Shown here one piece after another: positions 27,911 to 36,621 of a stretch of 64,000 nucleotides of DNA (positions are counted from its first letter, which is position 1; every line of letters starts with the position of its first letter). Where the stretch lies: the NCBI RefSeq assembly GCF_009601025.1, contig NZ_WIVE01000001.1, forward strand, positions 124,001 through 188,000. The letters run 5' to 3'. Source of the stretch: Roseospira navarrensis (GTDB lineage: Bacteria; Pseudomonadota; Alphaproteobacteria; Rhodospirillales; Rhodospirillaceae). The notes below the pieces were generated by a model. It had not been told where the DNA came from. It saw nothing but the letters and a program-made list of their open reading frames with translations, and did not search any database. A program made the position numbers and the translations under genes.

Positions 27911-28458
27911 TGTTCCAAGCCATAGCCGCTGAAACCGCCGGGGCCGCCGGCGAGCACGCCGCCGCCGCCGGCGGATTCTTCAGCCATGCCGAAGCGTGGG
28001 TGCTGGTCGCCTTCGTGATCGTCGTCGGCTTCGTCGTCATCAAGGCGCGCAAGGGCGTGCTGGGAGCCATCGACGGTCGCGCCGATCGCATCCGCGGCAA
28101 GCTCGACGAGGCCCGTACCCTGCGCGAGCAGGCGCAGGCCCTGCTGGCCGAGTACGAGCACAAGCACAAGGAAGCGATGAAGACGGCCGACGAGATCGTC
28201 GATCACGCTCACGTCGAGGCCGAGCGCATGCGCAAGAAGGCCGCCGACGATCTGGAAACGGCGATCGCCCGCCGCGAGCGTCAGGCCGAGGATCGCATTG
28301 CTCAGGCCGAGGCCCAGGCCGTGCGCGAGGTCCGCGCCCAGATGGTGGACGTGGCTGTCGCCGCCGCCGAGCGCATCATCGCCGAGCGTCTGGACGACCG
28401 CCACCAGGGCGCCCTGGTGGATGCCGCCATCGACGATCTGCCCCGGCGCCTGCACTGA
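27910..28458 (+). CDS. atpF: F0F1 ATP synthase subunit b
   Basis: A 182-residue partner of b'. A membrane helix (EAWVLVAFVIVVGFVVIKA, about residues 28-46) is followed by a long charged coiled coil containing DGRADRIRGKLDEARTLREQ. The ATG at 27910 shares a base with the b' stop (TGATG). It is the last gene of the operon; F1 genes are not in the window, as expected for this group. Confidence 0.94.
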   Translation: MFQAIAAETAGAAGEHAAAAGGFFSHAEAWVLVAFVIVVGFVVIKARKGVLGAIDGRADRIRGKLDEARTLREQAQALLAEYEHKHKEAMKTADEIVDHAHVEAERMRKKAADDLETAIARRERQAEDRIAQAEAQAVREVRAQMVDVAVAAAERIIAERLDDRHQGALVDAAIDDLPRRLH

Positions 28459-28494
28459 CCGGCGGGTCCTGCCGCCGACAACGACGACCGAACA

Positions 28495-28522
28495 GGCCGG
28501 CGGATCCCTCCGCCGGCCTTTT
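28495..28522. terminator. Intrinsic terminator after atpF
   Basis: A perfect 10-bp stem, GGCCGGCGGA (28495-28504) and TCCGCCGGCC (28509-28518), with loop TCCC and a TTTT tail. It lies 37 bp after atpF and 21 bp before the end of the convergent dehydrogenase gene. Confidence 0.85.
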
Positions 28523-28542
28523 GGCGTGGGGTGGGGACGGGA

Positions 28543-30078
28543 TCACCCCGCCCGCACGGCCTCCGCCTCTCGGGTGGTCAGGGGCATGTCCAGCAGCACG
28601 CGGCGGCGCAGCCACGCACTCGGCCGGTAGCGCGGGTCGCCGTAGAAGGCCTGCATGCCCTCCAGCAGGCGCAACACCGTCTGCCGCCCCATGGCCTCGC
28701 CCAGGCTGAGCGGCCCGAGCGGATAGCCCAGCGCGATCTTGACCACCCGGTCCACATCGTCGGGGGCCGCGATGCGCTGCTGGGCGATCTCGCAGGCGAT
28801 GTTGGCGATGGTCGCCACCACGCGCGGCGCCACGAATCCCACGCTGTCGCTGATGACGCTGACCGGCCGTCCGGTCAGGGCCAGGGCGCGGCGCAGGCCG
28901 TCGCGGGCCTCCGGCGCGGTGACGGCGGTCAGCATCAGGGTCAGGCGGCCGTCCGCGAACAGGGCATCGACGGCGGCCGTGCGGGTCGGATCCAGGCCCT
29001 GGGCGACGGCGGCCGAGGTGGCGTCCGTGTCCACCGGCGTGACGAGGCACAGGCTCTCCGGTCCCGGGCGCGCGCCCCCGTCCAGGTGGACCCCGCCCGC
29101 CGCCAGCAGGTCGCGCACGGGCCGCGCCAGTGCGACCTCGGCGGGCGACAGCCAGACCGGCGGCACGGGGCCGTCGGGCACGGCCGGGTCCGGGGGTACG
29201 GCCTGGCGTCCCTCGGGGTAGGCATAGAACCCCCGGCCCGCCTTGCGCCCGTACAGCCCGGCGTCCACCCGTCGCCGCGCCATGGGGGCGGGACGCAGCC
29301 GGGGTTCGTCGAAGAACTGGCGGTAGACCTGCTCCATCACCGCGAACGAGATGTCGATGCCCGTCAGGTCGAACAGCTCGAACGGTCCCATGCGGAAGCC
29401 GGCGGCCTCGCGCAAAATGCGGTCGATGGTGACGGGATCGGCAATGCCCTCCTGCTGGACCCGCAGGCCCTCGGTATAGAACCCGCGTCCGGCGTGGTTG
29501 ACCAGGAACCCCGGCGAGTCGAGGCAGCGCACGGCGGTGTGGCCCACACCCTCGGCCACCCGGCACAGGGTGTCGATCACGGCCGGCTCGGTGCGCTCGC
29601 CCGCGACCACCTCCACCACCCTCTGCAAGGGCACCGGGTTGAAGAAGTGGAACCCGGCGACCCGGCCCGGCCGGCGGCAGCCGGCGGCGACCGCCGTGAC
29701 CGACAGCGACGACGTGTTGGTGGCCAGAATGCAGTCGTCCCGGACGATGCCTTCCAGCGCCTGGAACAGCGCCGTCTTGACCGCCATGTCCTCGCGCACG
29801 GCCTCGATCACCAGATCCGCGTCGGCCATGGCGGCCGGCCCGTCGCACACCACGACGCGGGCGGTCGTCGCCTCGGCCTCGGCGGCCGTCATGCGCCCCT
29901 TGGCGGCGGCGCGGCGCAGCATGTCGGCGACGAAGGCGCGGGCCGCCTCGGCCGCCGCCGGGTCCCGGTCGGTCAGGCGGACGGTGTGTCCGGCCTGGGC
30001 GAGCACCTGGGCGATGCCTCGGCCCATGACTCCGGCGCCCACGACGCCCACGGTGCGGATCGGCTGATGGTCAGGCAT
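28543..30078 (-). CDS. 3-hydroxyacyl-CoA dehydrogenase (PaaH-like, two C-terminal domains)
   Basis: A 511-residue NAD-dependent enzyme oxidising 3-hydroxyacyl-CoA. The Rossmann motif is VGVVGAGVMGRGIAQVLAQ. Catalytic-region segments NTSSLSVTAVAA, GFHFFNPVPLQRVVEVV and LDSPGFLVNHAGRGFYTEG follow. Two HCDH C-terminal domains are present (about residues 185-290 and 405-500), the second with SDSVGFVAPRVVATIANIAC. That double layout is typical of PaaH/3-hydroxybutyryl-CoA dehydrogenases of aromatic or fatty acid breakdown. It starts inside the end of the nitronate monooxygenase-like gene (8-bp overlap), so the two are co-transcribed. Confidence 0.92.
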   Translation of the reverse strand: MPDHQPIRTVGVVGAGVMGRGIAQVLAQAGHTVRLTDRDPAAAEAARAFVADMLRRAAAKGRMTAAEAEATTARVVVCDGPAAMADADLVIEAVREDMAVKTALFQALEGIVRDDCILATNTSSLSVTAVAAGCRRPGRVAGFHFFNPVPLQRVVEVVAGERTEPAVIDTLCRVAEGVGHTAVRCLDSPGFLVNHAGRGFYTEGLRVQQEGIADPVTIDRILREAAGFRMGPFELFDLTGIDISFAVMEQVYRQFFDEPRLRPAPMARRRVDAGLYGRKAGRGFYAYPEGRQAVPPDPAVPDGPVPPVWLSPAEVALARPVRDLLAAGGVHLDGGARPGPESLCLVTPVDTDATSAAVAQGLDPTRTAAVDALFADGRLTLMLTAVTAPEARDGLRRALALTGRPVSVISDSVGFVAPRVVATIANIACEIAQQRIAAPDDVDRVVKIALGYPLGPLSLGEAMGRQTVLRLLEGMQAFYGDPRYRPSAWLRRRVLLDMPLTTREAEAVRAG

Positions 30079-31117
30079 GGCGGTTCGGCGCCTCCGTCTT
30101 TCGGGTCGGGTGCGGGTGGAGGGTGAGGGTGCCCAGGGTCTCCAGGGCGGCCGCCGCCTCCGTCAAAAGGCGGTCATAGATCGCTGCCACCGGCTCGACC
30201 CGGTCGGCGAAGGCCACCGCCGGGCCCATGGACAGCAGGCCCTGGTCCGCATCGCCGGTCTGGTAGGCCTGTTTCTGGAGCCCACCTTCCACCAGCGGGC
30301 GATAGGCCGCGAAGTCGGTTTCGCCGGTGGCCTCCAGGTCGGCCACGGCGCGCGCGGTGGCGTTGTCCAGCACCCGCATGGCGGCCGGGTGCCCGGCCAG
30401 CACCAGCCGTGAGGCCTGCGCGTCCGCCTCGACCATGCGGCGCTTGATGGCGGGATCGGTCTGCAACTCCTCGGCCACCAGCATGCGCGTGCCCAGCACC
30501 ACGCCGGCCGCGCCCATGGCCAGGGCGGCCACGATCTGCGCGCCGGTGCCGATACCGCCGCCGACGAGCACGGGCACCGGCAGGGCGCGGGCGGCCAGCA
30601 AGGGGGTCTGCACCATGGTGCCCAGCGGGCGCGGACCGGGATGACCGCCGCATTCGGCGCCCACCACGGTGACGGCGTCCACGCCGTCCCGGGCGGCGCG
30701 CTCGGCGTGGCGGATGGCGGCCACCTTGTGGAGCACGGTGCAGCCGCCCTCGCGCAGCGCCGGCAGCAGGGCGGTGGGGCTCAGGCCGGAGGTCTCGACC
30801 ACCCGCACGCCCTCCTCGACCAGCACGCGGACGTACGCGGGCATCAGGGCGTTGGCTTCGGGCCGGTGCGACAGGTGCAGGTTCACGCCGAAGGGCGCGC
30901 CCGCCGCCAGGTCCCGGCAGGCCTGAATCTCGGCGCGGAAGGCGCCCAGGTCGGGGAAGGTGCGCGCGGTCAGGAAGCCGATGCCGCCGGCCCGGCCCAC
31001 GGCGGCCACATAGGGGGCGGTGGACAGCCACATGAGCCCGCCGCACAGGATGGGATGACGGATCCCCAGCAGGCGGGTGACGGCGGTTTCGAACAGAGGC
31101 GCGGTGTGGCGGGCCAT
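30071..31117 (-). CDS. Nitronate monooxygenase / 2-nitropropane dioxygenase family FMN protein
   Basis: A 348-residue TIM-barrel flavoprotein. TRLLGIRHPILCGGLMWLST, GVNLHLS, the AECGGHPG catalytic-His-bearing loop, and the FMN phosphate site VGGGIGTGAQIVAALAMGA with VVLGTR are all present. Family members oxidise alkyl nitronates; several relatives are enoyl reductase-like or have unknown substrates. Pairing with a hydroxyacyl-CoA dehydrogenase argues for an acyl-CoA-related role, which is inference. No purine-rich ribosome-binding site precedes its ATG (CCCCTCCCCCGATG), so initiation is unusual. Divergent from the acyl-CoA ligase at 31278. Confidence 0.88.
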   Translation of the reverse strand: MARHTAPLFETAVTRLLGIRHPILCGGLMWLSTAPYVAAVGRAGGIGFLTARTFPDLGAFRAEIQACRDLAAGAPFGVNLHLSHRPEANALMPAYVRVLVEEGVRVVETSGLSPTALLPALREGGCTVLHKVAAIRHAERAARDGVDAVTVVGAECGGHPGPRPLGTMVQTPLLAARALPVPVLVGGGIGTGAQIVAALAMGAAGVVLGTRMLVAEELQTDPAIKRRMVEADAQASRLVLAGHPAAMRVLDNATARAVADLEATGETDFAAYRPLVEGGLQKQAYQTGDADQGLLSMGPAVAFADRVEPVAAIYDRLLTEAAAALETLGTLTLHPHPTRKTEAPNRHA

Positions 31118-31277
31118 CGGGGGAGGGGTCCTGCGCGGCGGGTGTGCGTCCCCTCATACCGGCCCGGGACCGGAAAGGGAACCGGCCTTTCCCGCCGCCG
31201 GGCTTTGCTCTATCAGGAGGGACACATGATGGGACACATCACGGGGCAAACACCGACCCAGGGAGGACCGACGCGCC

Positions 31278-32930
31278 ATGCCCAGAACGCCGGACAAGTA
31301 CGAAACCCACCTCGACAAGACCGCCGCCAACCATGTGCCGCTGACCCCGCTGCAGTTTCTGGAGCGCGCGGCCCTGGCCTATCCGGACAAGACCTCGCTG
31401 ATCCACGGCGCGCGCCGCTACACCTGGGCCGAGACCTACGCCCGGGCGCGCCGGCTGGCCTCGGCGCTGGCGAAGCGGGGCATCGGCAAGGGCTCGACCG
31501 TCGCGGTGATGGGCTCCAACACGCCCGAGCTGTATGAGGCCCATTTCGGCGTGCCCATGATCGGCGCCGTGCTGAACGCGCTGAACGTGCGCCTGAACGC
31601 CGACGAGATCGCCTTCATTCTCGATCACGGCGAGGCCGAGATCCTGGTGACGGACCGCGAGTTCTCGGCCACCGTCAAGAGCGCCCTGGCCAAGCTGGAT
31701 CACACGATTCCGGTGATCGACATCGACGACCCGGAGGCCGACGGCGCGGGCGACCTGCTGGGCGAGACGACCTATGAGGACCTGCTGACCGAGGGCGATC
31801 CAGACTTCGCCTGGACCTGGCCGGGGGACGAGTGGGATGCGATCTCGCTGAACTACACCTCGGGCACCACGGGCAACCCGAAGGGTGTGGTCTACCACCA
31901 CCGGGGCGCGTACCTGAACGGGATCGGCAACATCGTCACCTGGACCATGCCGCACGAGTCGGTCTATCTGTGGACCCTGCCCATGTTCCACTGCAACGGG
32001 TGGTGCTTCCCGTGGACCATGGCGGCCCTGGCGGGCACCAGCGTGTGCTGCCGCAAGGTCAGCGCCAAGGCCATCTATGATGGGATCGCCGAGCATGGCG
32101 TCACCCACTTCTGCGGCGCGCCCATCGTGTTGGGCTTCGTTATCAACGCCACGGAGGCCGAGAAGCGGCCGTTCGACCACACGGTCAAGGTCATGACCGC
32201 CGCAGCCCCGCCGCCGGCCTCGGTGCTGGCGCGCATGCAGGCGGAAGGCTTCCATGTGACCCACACGTATGGACTCACCGAGGTCTACGGCCCCGCCACC
32301 GTTTGTGCGTGGCACAGCGAGTGGGACGACTTGGACATGGAGGAACAGGCCCGCCTGAAGTCCCGCCAGGGGGTGCGCTACGTGGTCGAGGACGGGTTGA
32401 TGGTCGGCCATCCGGAGACGATGGAGCCGGTCCCCCGCGACGGCGAGACCATCGGCGAGGTGTTCTTCCGCGGCAACATCACCATGCGGGGGTATCTGAA
32501 GAACCCCGACGCCACCGACACGGCGCTGGCCGGCGGCTGGTTCCACTCCGGTGACCTGGGGGTGGTGCATCCGGATGGCTACATCCAGCTCAAGGACCGC
32601 TCCAAGGACATCATCATCTCGGGCGGCGAGAACATCTCCTCCATCGAGGTGGAGGGCGTGCTGTACAAGCACCCCGACGTGGTGTCCTGCGGCGTGGTCG
32701 CCAAGCCGGACGAGAAGTGGGGCGAAACCCCGGTGGCGGTGGTGGAGCTGCGCGACGGCGCGACCGTGACCGAGGCCGAGTTGATTGCCTTCTGCCGCGA
32801 CAATCTGGCGCACTACAAGTGCCCGCGCACCGTGATCTTCGACGAACTGCCCAAGACCTCCACCGGCAAGATCCAGAAGTTCCGCCTGCGGGAGCACGTC
32901 CGGCGCCTGATCGAGGATGGCGGCGCTTGA
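31278..32930 (+). CDS. AMP-dependent acyl-CoA synthetase (medium-chain/DmdB-like)
   Basis: A 550-residue ANL-superfamily ligase making acyl-CoA from acid, ATP and CoA. ATP-binding motif LNYTSGTTGNPKGVVYHH, A4-A5 region THTYGLTEVYGPATVCAWHS, A8 hinge DIIISGGENISSIEVE and the catalytic lysine in KTSTGKIQKFRL. The TLPMFHCNGWCFPW segment is usual in the group containing DmdB (methylmercaptopropionate-CoA ligase) and medium-chain ligases. The exact acid is not predictable. GGGAGGACC precedes the ATG by 9 bp. Its stop overlaps the MFS gene start. Confidence 0.92.
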   Translation: MPRTPDKYETHLDKTAANHVPLTPLQFLERAALAYPDKTSLIHGARRYTWAETYARARRLASALAKRGIGKGSTVAVMGSNTPELYEAHFGVPMIGAVLNALNVRLNADEIAFILDHGEAEILVTDREFSATVKSALAKLDHTIPVIDIDDPEADGAGDLLGETTYEDLLTEGDPDFAWTWPGDEWDAISLNYTSGTTGNPKGVVYHHRGAYLNGIGNIVTWTMPHESVYLWTLPMFHCNGWCFPWTMAALAGTSVCCRKVSAKAIYDGIAEHGVTHFCGAPIVLGFVINATEAEKRPFDHTVKVMTAAAPPPASVLARMQAEGFHVTHTYGLTEVYGPATVCAWHSEWDDLDMEEQARLKSRQGVRYVVEDGLMVGHPETMEPVPRDGETIGEVFFRGNITMRGYLKNPDATDTALAGGWFHSGDLGVVHPDGYIQLKDRSKDIIISGGENISSIEVEGVLYKHPDVVSCGVVAKPDEKWGETPVAVVELRDGATVTEAELIAFCRDNLAHYKCPRTVIFDELPKTSTGKIQKFRLREHVRRLIEDGGA

Positions 32931-34168
32931 CCCAGTCTCCCGACGACCGCGCCGGCCGTCTGGCCGTCCGCACCACCCTGTTGTGCGCGGCCGGGCTGAC
33001 CGTGATGGCGGGGGCGACCATCTCGCCCTCGCTGCCGGCGCTGTATGACCACTTCGCCGACGTGCCGGGCGTGGATGTGCTCTCGCGGCTGGTGCTGACC
33101 CTGCCGGCGCTGTTCATCGCCATCTGCTCGCCGGTGGCGGGACTCATCGTGGACCGCCTGGGCCGCAAGCCGGTGATCGTGACCGGCGCGGTGCTGTACG
33201 TGCTGGGCGGCACCACGGGCCTGTACGTGGACAGCCTGATGGCGCTGCTGGCGGGCCGCGCGCTGCTGGGCATCGCGGTGGCCTGCGTCATGACCACCAC
33301 CATCACGCTGATCGGCGACTATTACCGGGGCGAACGCCGGAACCGCATGATGGGCAGCATGTCCGCCTTCATGTCCTGGGGTGGGGTGGTGTTCGTGCTG
33401 CTGGGCGGCGCGGTGGCCGAACTGCACTGGCGGGGTCCGTTCGGGGTCTACCTGATGGCGCTGGCGCTGCTGCCCGCGCTGGTGCTGGTGCTGTGGGAGC
33501 CGGACCGGCGCAAGGGTCCGCCCGCCGCCGAGGGGGACCCGGACGGCCCGCCGGTCGAGGGCCCGTCCGACGGGCCGGCGCGGGCCAACTGGGCGCTGAT
33601 CGCGCTGGTCTACTTCGCCGGCTTCATGCTGAACGTGTCGTTCTACATGGTGCCCACGCAGGCGCCGTTCCTGCTGCGCGAGATGGGCGTGGTCGCGCCG
33701 GTGATTGCGGGGGTGGCCATCGCCGCCATGAACGTGGCCGGCGGCGTGGGCTCCATGCAGTACCGCCACGTCCGTGCGCGGGTCTCCGCGCCGGCGGTGT
33801 TCGGCCTGTCGTTCGGGCTGATCGCCGTGGGGTTCCTGGGCGTGTGGGGCGCGGGCGGCCAGATCACGTTCATGATCGCCTTGCTGTTCACCGGGCTGGG
33901 GGTGGGTCTGACCTTCCCCAACATCACCAACTGGCTGATGGGCCTGGCCCCGCCCCATCTGCGCGGCCGGCTGGTGGGCGGCACGACCACGAGCATCTTC
34001 CTGGGCCAGTTCGTCTCGCCCGTGGTCAGCCAGCCCATGGTGAGCGCGCTGGGGCAGGCGGGCGCGTTCGGGGCCATGGCCGGGATCGTGACCGTGGTCA
34101 GCCTGCTGTTCTGGCTCCTGGCCCTTCGCGAGGCCCGCCCCAAGGCGGCGGTGGCGCCGGGACGCTGA
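32927..34168 (+). CDS. Major facilitator superfamily transporter
   Basis: A 413-residue, 12-helix carrier with the loop 2-3 motif GLIVDRLGRKPVIVTGAVL and an intracellular middle loop rich in Pro/Gly/Asp (about residues 190-215). Start is TTG at 32927, sharing TTGA with the ligase stop and preceded by GAGG; the open frame upstream is antisense noise within the ligase gene. Coupling to the acyl-CoA ligase suggests uptake of the acid that the ligase activates, or export of a related compound; this is inference. Confidence 0.88.
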   Translation: MTQSPDDRAGRLAVRTTLLCAAGLTVMAGATISPSLPALYDHFADVPGVDVLSRLVLTLPALFIAICSPVAGLIVDRLGRKPVIVTGAVLYVLGGTTGLYVDSLMALLAGRALLGIAVACVMTTTITLIGDYYRGERRNRMMGSMSAFMSWGGVVFVLLGGAVAELHWRGPFGVYLMALALLPALVLVLWEPDRRKGPPAAEGDPDGPPVEGPSDGPARANWALIALVYFAGFMLNVSFYMVPTQAPFLLREMGVVAPVIAGVAIAAMNVAGGVGSMQYRHVRARVSAPAVFGLSFGLIAVGFLGVWGAGGQITFMIALLFTGLGVGLTFPNITNWLMGLAPPHLRGRLVGGTTTSIFLGQFVSPVVSQPMVSALGQAGAFGAMAGIVTVVSLLFWLLALREARPKAAVAPGR

Positions 34169-34243
34169 AACAGGGTCCTCACGGACAATCGGGGTCGGAT
34201 GGATTGTGGACCGTGGCGGTCACCCCAGACAACCCCTCCCCAA

Positions 34244-34334
34244 CCCTCCCCATTCCATGGGGAGGGAGTCCGGCCGGCTCCTTGGTGGACCGGGACTCCT
34301 CCCCCATTCATGGGGGAGGTCGGGAGGGGGGCTT
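34244..34334. repeat. CTCCCC/GGGGAG double-hairpin repeat, copy 1
   Basis: Two perfect stems, CCCTCCCCAT/ATGGGGAGGG (34244-34266) and CCTCCCCCAT/ATGGGGGAGG (34298-34319), are joined by GGGAGTCCGG and followed by TCGGGAGGGG. The reverse complement recurs at 61833-61951, sharing CCTCCCGACCTCCCCC and CCGGACTCCC. It lies downstream of the MFS gene. Confidence 0.8.
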
Positions 34335-34356
34335 ACGGGAGCAGCGAGACCCGAGG

Positions 34357-34439
34357 CCGGGCGGGAGTTGCACTCCCGCCCGGACCGTTCATCCCTATCG
34401 CAATGACAAACGGTCCGGACGGGGCTGCAAGCCCCGTCC
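34357..34439. repeat. Three consecutive perfect hairpins
   Basis: CCGGGCGGGAGT/ACTCCCGCCCGG (34357-34383), GGACCGTT/AACGGTCC (34382-34416) and GGACGGGGCT/AGCCCCGTCC (34417-34439) follow one another almost without gap. They probably end both convergent transcripts (MFS and hydroxyacid dehydrogenase). With the preceding repeat they fill most of this 410-bp spacer; nothing coding was seen in it. Confidence 0.75.
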
Positions 34440-34578
34440 GGCACATTCGTCGGTCCGTGGCACGCGTCGAGATGTGTGACTCTAATCGCCTTGCCAGTGG
34501 AGGGCGTTCGGTCTGCACCCGACGAAACGTCCCGTGAAGCCCCATTGCCCCGGAATTCCGTGATGACCCCGTTTTTTC

Positions 34579-35550
34579 CTACACCACCCGGTCGCCCGGG
34601 GCCCCGCCGCGCAGCAGCACGGCGTCCAGGTTGTCGAGCGCCCGGAAACCCATGGCGTTGCGGGTCTCGATGGTGGCACTGCCCAGGTGCGGCAGCAGGA
34701 AGGTGTTGGGCAGGTCGCGGTAGCCCGGGTGCACGTTGGGCTCGCCGGTGAACACGTCCAGGCCGGCGGCGGCGAGCTGGCCGCTCTTCAGCGCCGCGAT
34801 CACCGCTTCGTCGTCCACCACCGTGCCGCGCGCGGTGTTGACCAGCACCGCGCCCCGGGGCAGCAGCGCCAGCCGCTCGGCATTCATCATGCGGGTGGTC
34901 TCGGGTGTCGCCGGGCAGTGCAGGCTGAGAACGTCGCAGTGCGGCAGCAGGTCCTCGATGGTCGGGTGGAACACCGCGTCGCCGGCCAGGTCCACCGGGA
35001 GTTCCTTGCTGTCCTGGTAGTGGATGGCCATGTCGAAGGCCCGCGCCCGCTTGGCGACGGCGCGGCCGATGCGGCCCATGCCCACGATGCCCAGACGCTT
35101 GCCGGTGACCTGGACACCCATCATCTGGGTGGGCGCCCAGCCGATCCACTCGCCCGTGCGCATCATGGCCTCGCCCTCGCCGGCGCGGCGGGCGGCCCCG
35201 AGCAGGCAGAGCATGGCGATGTCGGCGGTGGCGTCGGTCAGCACGTCGGGCGTGTTGGTGACGATCAGGCCGCGCGCCCGGGCGGCCTCCAGGTCGATGT
35301 GATCGAACCCGACGGAGAAGGTGGCGATGACCTTCACGGACTCGGGCAACGCGGCGATGACCTCGGCCGAAACCGCGTTGCCGGGCGCCACCAGTAGGCC
35401 GTCGGCGCCGGCGGCGTGGCCCACAAGCGCCTCGCCCCCCAGCGGCGGGGCATCGACCGGAGCCACGCGCGCGTCATAGTCCCGGGCGGCCCGGGCCTCC
35501 ACCGCTTCCGGGAGCGTGCGCGCCAGCGCCAGCACGGGTTTCGCGGCCAT
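34579..35550 (-). CDS. D-2-hydroxyacid dehydrogenase (glyoxylate/hydroxypyruvate reductase-like)
   Basis: A 323-residue NAD(P)-dependent dehydrogenase. NAD site LGIVGMGRIGRAVAKRA, substrate-carboxylate loop FSVGFDHIDLEAA, catalytic Arg in LVNTARGTVVDD, Glu in LDVFTGEPNVHP and His in FLLPHLGSATIETR. The order and spacing match GyaR/GhrB-type reductases of glyoxylate and hydroxypyruvate. Only the segment from the ATG at 35550 is real; the frame stays open far upstream by chance. GGAGGATATC is the ribosome-binding region. Divergent from a beta-hydroxyacid dehydrogenase gene 90 bp away, which suggests a common regulator. Confidence 0.92.
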   Translation of the reverse strand: MAAKPVLALARTLPEAVEARAARDYDARVAPVDAPPLGGEALVGHAAGADGLLVAPGNAVSAEVIAALPESVKVIATFSVGFDHIDLEAARARGLIVTNTPDVLTDATADIAMLCLLGAARRAGEGEAMMRTGEWIGWAPTQMMGVQVTGKRLGIVGMGRIGRAVAKRARAFDMAIHYQDSKELPVDLAGDAVFHPTIEDLLPHCDVLSLHCPATPETTRMMNAERLALLPRGAVLVNTARGTVVDDEAVIAALKSGQLAAAGLDVFTGEPNVHPGYRDLPNTFLLPHLGSATIETRNAMGFRALDNLDAVLLRGGAPGDRVV

Positions 35551-35640
35551 GATATCCTCCTTATAGTCTCGGACATTCGCAGGCCCATCATGCGCGCCAT
35601 GGGGCCCGGCGCAAGACAGATCGAAAACGGGGAGGCACGG

Positions 35641-36564
35641 ATGGCACAGGCCGCGCACGATATCATCGAGGTGGCGCCGGGACGCACCCAGGTCGGGTTC
35701 GTCGGCGTGGGGATCATGGGCCGCAGCATGGCCGAACACCTGCGGGCCGCCGGCTATCCGCTGCACGTGTTCACCCGCACCCGGGCGAAGGCCGCGCCCC
35801 TGGAAGAGGCCGGGGCGACCTGGCATGACTCGCCCGCCGCGCTGGCCGCCGCCTGTGATGTGGTCATCACCATGGTGGGCTATCCGGCGGACGTGGAAGC
35901 CGTCTACTTCGGCGAGGACGGCGCGGCCGAGACCGGCATCCTCGCCCATCTGAAGCCGGGTGCGGTTGCCATCGACATGACCACGTCGTCGCCCAGCATC
36001 GCCCAGCGCATCGCCGAGGCCGCCCGCGCGCGCGACGCCTGGGCGCTGGACGCGCCGGTGTCGGGTGGCGATGTGGGGGCGAAGAACGCCACCCTCTCGA
36101 TCATGGTGGGCGGCGACCGGACGGCGTTCGACGCCGTCAAGCCGCTGTTCGACCTGTTGGGCAAGAGCATCGCCCTGCTGGGCCCGGCCGGGGCCGGGCA
36201 GCATACCAAGATGGTCAACCAGACCGTCATCGCCGGCACCATCGTCGGCGTGGCCGAGGGTCTGGCCTACGGCAAGGCGGCGGGGCTCGATCTCGCCCAG
36301 GTGCTGGACGTGATCGGCGGCGGCGCGGCCGGCGGCTTCCAGCTCAACGTGCTGGGCAAGCGCATGGTGGAGGGCGACTTCGCCCCCGGCTTCTATGTGC
36401 ATCACTTCATCAAGGACATGGGCATCGCCGGCGCCGAGGCCGAACGCATGCACCTGGACCTGGAGGTGCTGACCCTGGCCCGCGCCCTGTTCGAGCGCTT
36501 CGCCGCCGAGGGCGGCCGCGAGGACGGCACCCAGGGGATTTACAGGATGATCGCCCGGGACTGA
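35641..36564 (+). CDS. Beta-hydroxyacid dehydrogenase (tartronate semialdehyde reductase-like)
   Basis: A 307-residue member of the 3-hydroxyisobutyrate dehydrogenase/GarR family. Rossmann motif VGFVGVGIMGRSMAEHL, substrate loop DAPVSGGDVGAKNATLSIMV, catalytic Lys in GAGQHTKMVNQTVIAG, and the C-terminal DFAPGFYVHHFIKDMGIA. Its pairing with a divergent glyoxylate reductase fits C2/C3 hydroxyacid metabolism, but 3-hydroxyisobutyrate-like substrates cannot be excluded. ATG at 35641 after GGGGAGG. Confidence 0.88.
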   Translation: MAQAAHDIIEVAPGRTQVGFVGVGIMGRSMAEHLRAAGYPLHVFTRTRAKAAPLEEAGATWHDSPAALAAACDVVITMVGYPADVEAVYFGEDGAAETGILAHLKPGAVAIDMTTSSPSIAQRIAEAARARDAWALDAPVSGGDVGAKNATLSIMVGGDRTAFDAVKPLFDLLGKSIALLGPAGAGQHTKMVNQTVIAGTIVGVAEGLAYGKAAGLDLAQVLDVIGGGAAGGFQLNVLGKRMVEGDFAPGFYVHHFIKDMGIAGAEAERMHLDLEVLTLARALFERFAAEGGREDGTQGIYRMIARD

Positions 36565-36621
36565 CGGCCCTTTGCCGTTCTGTCCGGACTCCATGCCCAG
36601 CCCTATCCGGAGACCTGATCC

